A stretch of DNA of 64,000 bases from Siphonodentalium dalli (taxonomy: Eukaryota > Mollusca > Scaphopoda > Gadilida > Siphonodentaliidae). The position numbers were made by a program, and so were the translations under genes. Location: positions 277,223,614-277,287,613 of the forward strand of contig CP136064.1 of the NCBI GenBank assembly GCA_032622095.1, written 5' to 3'. The notes under the pieces are model-generated. The model saw nothing but the letters and a program-made list of their open reading frames with translations. It did no database searches and was not told the origin of the DNA. This document shows positions 59,057 through 64,000 of the stretch, piece by piece; the first letter of the stretch is position 1, and every line of letters starts with the position of its first letter.

Positions 59057-62000
59057 GTATTAGCATGTAAATCGAGAGCGCGGAGAGCTATAGACATGTC
59101 CCGAGACTACAGTTGGGTTAACAGGCTTGTAAAACGGTTGGTTAAAACATATGTCATTGGTGATGAATGTGCAGAGGAGATGCAGGTTGATAATATTGTG
59201 TGGACGAGAATTGTTGTGAAACTGAAGTAGAGCATGGAGAGGTGGATAAGACATATATTGAAATCGAAGGGAAGCACCAGGTTGAGGGTGTGGACGAGAC
59301 GGTGTGAAACTGCTGTAGTGAGTAAACATAAGGGTACGACAGCGATCATTGAGAGCAAAGGGGAGAATACGATTTAGGGTGTTTGCGAAGTTGATTATTG
59401 ACAAATATGTCACGTCTAGTTGAATGTATCAATGCAGGTCATTATTGAATACCAACGTAACCCAACTGTCTTGGATATAGGGACGTGTCAACAGGGGGTC
59501 AACTTTGGTAAAAAGTTGGACGTTTCATGCCTGACAGAATATTACTTGGAATTATGCCAATATGGAATGAAATACTGAGTAAAGTTTGAATTTAAGAAAG
59601 ACTGTTGGCCGAGTATAATTTCTCAGTTTCCCCATATATTTCAATGTTTCATATACTGCTTACTATTAAAGTTGGAAATGTCAGCGACTCATTATAATGA
59701 TATTGTAAAGGCCATGTGTGCACAAGTTTGGAAAATACTTATAGTTTTGAACTGGCGATTAGTTTAGTGTTTTCCGTGAAAATATTTCAATTACCATTCG
59801 CACGCATTCTGTTCTCTTTTCATTAGCCTGTTTTGTGTCAGAATATAGGACACGATTGTTGATCCTAGTGCTTCCGTTTGTGTGCATCTCTGTGTCCAAG
59901 TCGGTGCCCTTTGTGCGGTGTCAGTTACTCGCATATGGACGTAAATCACATATGCTCGTATCTGCCACATAGCGCTCACCACTGGTTGAAAATCATCTTC
60001 CCAGTTACAGGTTAAATATTATACATCGGACATAAATCTTAACTTAATCTCAACCGACTGATCGTGTACATAGTTATGCATGTGGGCCAAGTGACTTTTA
60101 TTGACAAGATAAACCATGTTTATCTACACGCACGTACGTGTCGTGTACATTGACCTCAACTTAGTTCTCGTGCTGAAGAAACGCTCCCCGTAACGTATTT
60201 GAGTTGAGATTTTCTGTAGGTTACATGCATGATGCATTAAATAGCAGCATCCATTCTGTTTCTCTGATGACTGAGCGCGTGTGATCTGAATGGCCCAGTT
60301 GGCCCACGATTTTAACTCATGTATACATCTCTGATATACACATGTATATCGCTAGTACACTTTGTCTTTGTGTACAAGGACTGGTGTGTGTGCAGTTACG
60401 GCAGAGGGCAACGGGACACACTATATATTCTCTCCACAAACTTCCATCCATATGGTGAATTCTTCATTTAAGCCATATATCTTCCTTCTGTGTTGCTGGA
60501 ATAATACATGTTCAATATCCCATTTTCATCGTGTTTTGTGTCGAATAAGATAACGTGATTTAAATATACATATCAGCATATCTAGAACATTTATACATAA
60601 CTTGAATACCCAAATTCATACATGTTAGCATGAAAAGTAAATTATATTCAAAATTATACAAATAATGCACCGTCATGTAATGTTGTACTATATATATATT
60701 TCCACACCGCATGATATGCGTATATAATTATAGCAGCACAGAGTATATATATGCATTGTATGTTGGGTGGGTGGGGAATTAGGGTTTTTCCCTTTCAAAT
60801 GACCAACAAATTTTGGGTCCTGTCTCGTTCAAAACAAATCCATAAAGGACGAACTGACCTATAACTTAGCCAACAAGGTTGACAACAGAATGTTGGTTAG
60901 CCAATGAATAGCGAACACGTCCAAACGACTGATTGAACTGTGCGTGAAAGCAAGCGTATAGGAATTATCAATTATCGGCAATGATTTCTGACTTGTAAAC
61001 ACCGTGGGCGTATACTTAAAGAGGCAAAGCCTTTTTCAATTAGCGACAATACGTTTTCGTATTATTTCGCGAATCGTCCGTCATGTAAGACAAATCAAAC
61101 CAATAGCATACTCACTATCTACTGCAGTCTCCGGACATGTCTCGTCAATACTATCCATATCCATACCACTTTCATTGACAACTGTTACAGTTACTGTCTC
61201 ACTCACTTCCACAATCTCTATTTCCTGTCGTCTCGTCCACATATACGACTTCCTCTCATTTTCTTCCTACGACATATATATGACATATATGCACACTCTT
61301 TACTGCATGGGGCTTCACTTTACACGCTCTATCCACACCCTCAACATGCATGACAGATGCTACTTGCAAACATTTTGCGATTTCACATTCGTGAGTTCTA
61401 TACATCAGGGTCATTTTTACACCTTTGTCTTTCCTGTAACCACTATTCAGGAATATGATCATGTGTATGAGCACGCCTCCTTGTGATTCCCATTAAAATT
61501 CCCAACAATAACATATTGTGCCACATATAATTCGACACTTTTATCACACAGTTAGTACTATTTTGCGAGCAAATTGTATTACTACACCAAATCAACCTTA
61601 TAACATACTCTGGTCTTGTAGCACATTGTGTACTTAATGTAACGAACACGCGATCTAATCAACAGGAACTAATTATAACTAACTCATCTATGCTCTCCCA
61701 ACATGATATACCCAAATATATCCATTGCCACTAATTTAGTATCAGTATAAAGGCGGAAGGTATTACCACCTTACACTATAATACTAAATTGGTGACAACT
61801 AATCGTAGTATTTCGTGTAACGTTTATCTGAGGATTGAAATGTATCATTAAGATGTTAACTTCGATATTTCCAAATAATTTTACACTGCCCATCTAAGTA
61901 TGAAATATCTACACACAGTAAACAAATGCTGATTAGAATTACAAACGATTGCTAGCTATTACTTACAATAGTATAATCCATGTAACACACGGCCGTCTAT

Positions 62001-62980
62001 CGTATTACTCTCAGAGTATTTCGTGTAACCCAAGCACCATTTGGTACGTCTCACATATAGAAGATGTATGGTATATTATCATATGTGTTTGTTCATATCA
62101 TAAATAGAGCACGAAGTCGACAAAGGGACTAAAAGCCGATTTTATTCAAAACTAACTGCGTTTTAGGCAACACTATTATATCCTGTAACAATTCAAGTAT
62201 TTTCTGTAACGAGATTTCACATGATACACCATCCCAGCAAATGGTGCCTCATAGAAATATAACTTCTTCACTAAAAATCTAAATTAATAAGATACCAAAC
62301 AGTTTACACGTAATTCCACTTAAAATTTAGGCGCCTATATTTCAAATAGTCTAATCTAAATGTAATGTTTTATTTCCAGTAACAAAACTGGTCATTCATG
62401 TAATGTTTTCTTCGTAACAGGAGGAGACCGTTACAGGAGATATGTACTGGCTATCAAAAACAAAATATCTCAATTATTTCTCCCTTCAGCGGGGAGATAA
62501 TGTGGCAAACAAAATGACTTAGAAACATCTCTTCAAAAATGAATTAGAGATGCTGAGGTCCCTGGTTATATCGATTAAATTCACGTTACATTTCAGACGC
62601 TTTTGAAATATACCGTTATAGGTGCACCTACCTGATAAGTATTTTTTTCACGACTGTTTCTGAAAATGCCAAATCTGCGAACTTTTTTGAACATACCATG
62701 TATTCTCACTTTTATAAGGCAGGTGATGTAATTTACTATTGACAGGGAGGACCTATATATTAGTTTTCTCTTATGCCACTTCGTTGGGACATGAGTTTTA
62801 GTGGAAATTTATCTATAAAAGTGACTGGTAGGGAGTGAATATACCGCTACACGACAAGTATAATGTATATTTTATAGAACTCATTGCCGGCCATATATAA
62901 AATCATAATTTGTCAGCATATACGTTGTCTGGAAGACGCTAGTGTCAAAGGACAAGAATGTGGGCCAAAATTGATAATGA
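59057..62980. other. Non-coding, no gene defended
   Basis: Small open stretches only. The plus-strand frame to 59230 and the minus-strand frame at about 61245-61085 are free of stops and not obviously repetitive, but no domain is recognised and no splice sites convincingly bound them. Confidence 0.35.
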
Positions 62981-63830
62981 CTCATATATATATCTATATT
63001 TGCGTCTGTCTGTGTCTGTCTGTGTTTTATAGAAATCCACGGGGGACCATCTAGATGGCACCAAATAGGTCTAACAGCGGCAACTTTTTACGAGAAAGAT
63101 AATTGTTGCGGGTTAGAATTTTATAAAGTGACTCTGTTGTTGTCAGGGACAAAAAGGGGGAGGGGCAGCACAACTTTTTGTCGCCGATACGCACCAAACA
63201 TACATAATTAGTTCCATCATACGAGGAATATAATGGTGTGGTTTAAATATGACAAAAGTGGCGTCGTTCAAGTCAGGGATGCACAGAAGTGGAGAGGGGC
63301 ACCAAATTGATAACACCATTTTTAGCGCTGATTCCACCAAATATTCTGTTCCATGATACAATGATATTCAGGAGTCTAACTGTGGGGTTTAAAGATATCA
63401 AAAGTTGGGCCGTTCGAGTCAAGGGTGCATGGGGGAGGAGAGGGACATCAAAATTGATAAAAAAATAGTGCCGATTTCCACCAAATTGATACATATTCTT
63501 CTCCGTGATACGAGGAAACTAATCGTGAGGTTTAAATACGCCAAACTGGTGCCGTTTTGGGGTCGGAGATGTTGGCACTAAATTTGATCAGTCGCAGATT
63601 TCCACCAATGTTATATATAATCATCTTGATAATGAGTCTAATTGTGTGCTTTAAATATGTCGAAAGTGGCGCCGCTCGAGTCATGAATAGAGAGGGGAGG
63701 GTTTAGAAAAAACTGATACAAGTATGCATAGTGCCAATTTCCACTAAATTCGTGCACGTTCTTCTCCAAAGATACGAGGAATGAAATTGTAGTTAAAGAC
63801 GCCATATTTTGTATCTACACTGCTAAAAAT
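62981..63830 (+). mobile_element. Probable HINE-like element with 144-bp tandem core
   Basis: TCATATATATATCTATATTT then a GTCTGT microsatellite, the same 5' layout as the Helitron-like elements at 7.6-10 kb. It is followed by about 4.5 diverged copies of a 144-bp unit (GGTTTAAATATG blocks at 63237, 63381, 63525, 63645 and 63789; one copy is 24 bases short). No CTAG terminus is seen before the window ends. Confidence 0.45.
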
Positions 63831-64000
63831 TTGAAGATATATAAACGTGTCACATGTTTTATTAAAATTGGTAGTGTTTATAAATATACGGATCATGTGT
63901 TTATTTGTATAATATGAAATCGCTAGTGTTTATAATAAAACATTCGACATGTTTTAAACAGTTGCATTACTATCTTCGACAGTGCAGCACTGTAATTTAA

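Noticed and set aside
61004-61486. 160-codon plus ORF
   Set aside because: Low-complexity Ser/Thr/Ile composition and no domain. The minus frame looks at least as open.

Overview
This window is animal nuclear DNA. It has few genes, is AT-rich and is dominated by transposons. The only confident gene is a GIMAP/AIG1-type GTPase. There are also minisatellite-bearing Helitron-like elements, jockey/I-type LINE pieces and many foldback MITEs. Expanded GIMAP families together with pearl-like Helitron derivatives fit a mollusc, most likely a bivalve. That is an inference, not a proven identity.

Layout. 1-12 kb holds small palindromic MITEs, then a series of minus-strand Helitron-like elements (5683-6492 and 7604 to about 10690) whose cores are different minisatellites, then two perfect hairpins. 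12080-17032 is bounded by inverted GGCC ends with TAA on both sides, like a large Harbinger-type element; inside it are palindromes and a 41-bp repeat. 17331-50048 is one large inverted duplication: left arm 17331-29732, right arm 35131-50048, about 5.4 kb of spacer. The arms are about 97% identical where compared (10 differences in 369 bases of the shared CDS). Each carries an intact copy of one small secreted cysteine-rich protein gene (21576-21944 minus; 42558-42926 plus). Because each arm serves as the empty site for insertions in the other, several transposons can be bounded to the base: a TAA-flanked 1950-bp element and a TA-flanked 798-bp element in the left arm; a TTAA-flanked 392-bp MITE, a 2361-bp LINE and a 266-bp MITE in the right arm. 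The spacer holds Helitron ends, two decayed LINE 3' ends and a signal-peptide-like coding exon (34734-34818).

50-57 kb carries a two-exon GIMAP gene on the plus strand. Exon 1 (53071-53080) supplies 10 coding bases, intron 1 is 2687 bp, and exon 2 (55768-56657) carries the GTPase domain, a coiled coil and a C-terminal CSIM prenylation box. The promoter contains a canonical kappa-B site and a kappa-B-like site upstream of a TATA box. Intron 1 contains a duplicated cluster of IRF/ISRE-like and STAT/GAS-like motifs (54703-54821). If functional, this would be an NF-kappa-B plus IRF/STAT regulated immune GTPase in an invertebrate, and it is the most interesting biological signal here. 57-64 kb is mostly featureless, except for a near-perfect 162-bp palindrome at 58895-59056 and a 144-bp tandem repeat at the right edge.

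No tRNA, rRNA or CRISPR was found. Most short ORFs in the window are chance reading of repeats.
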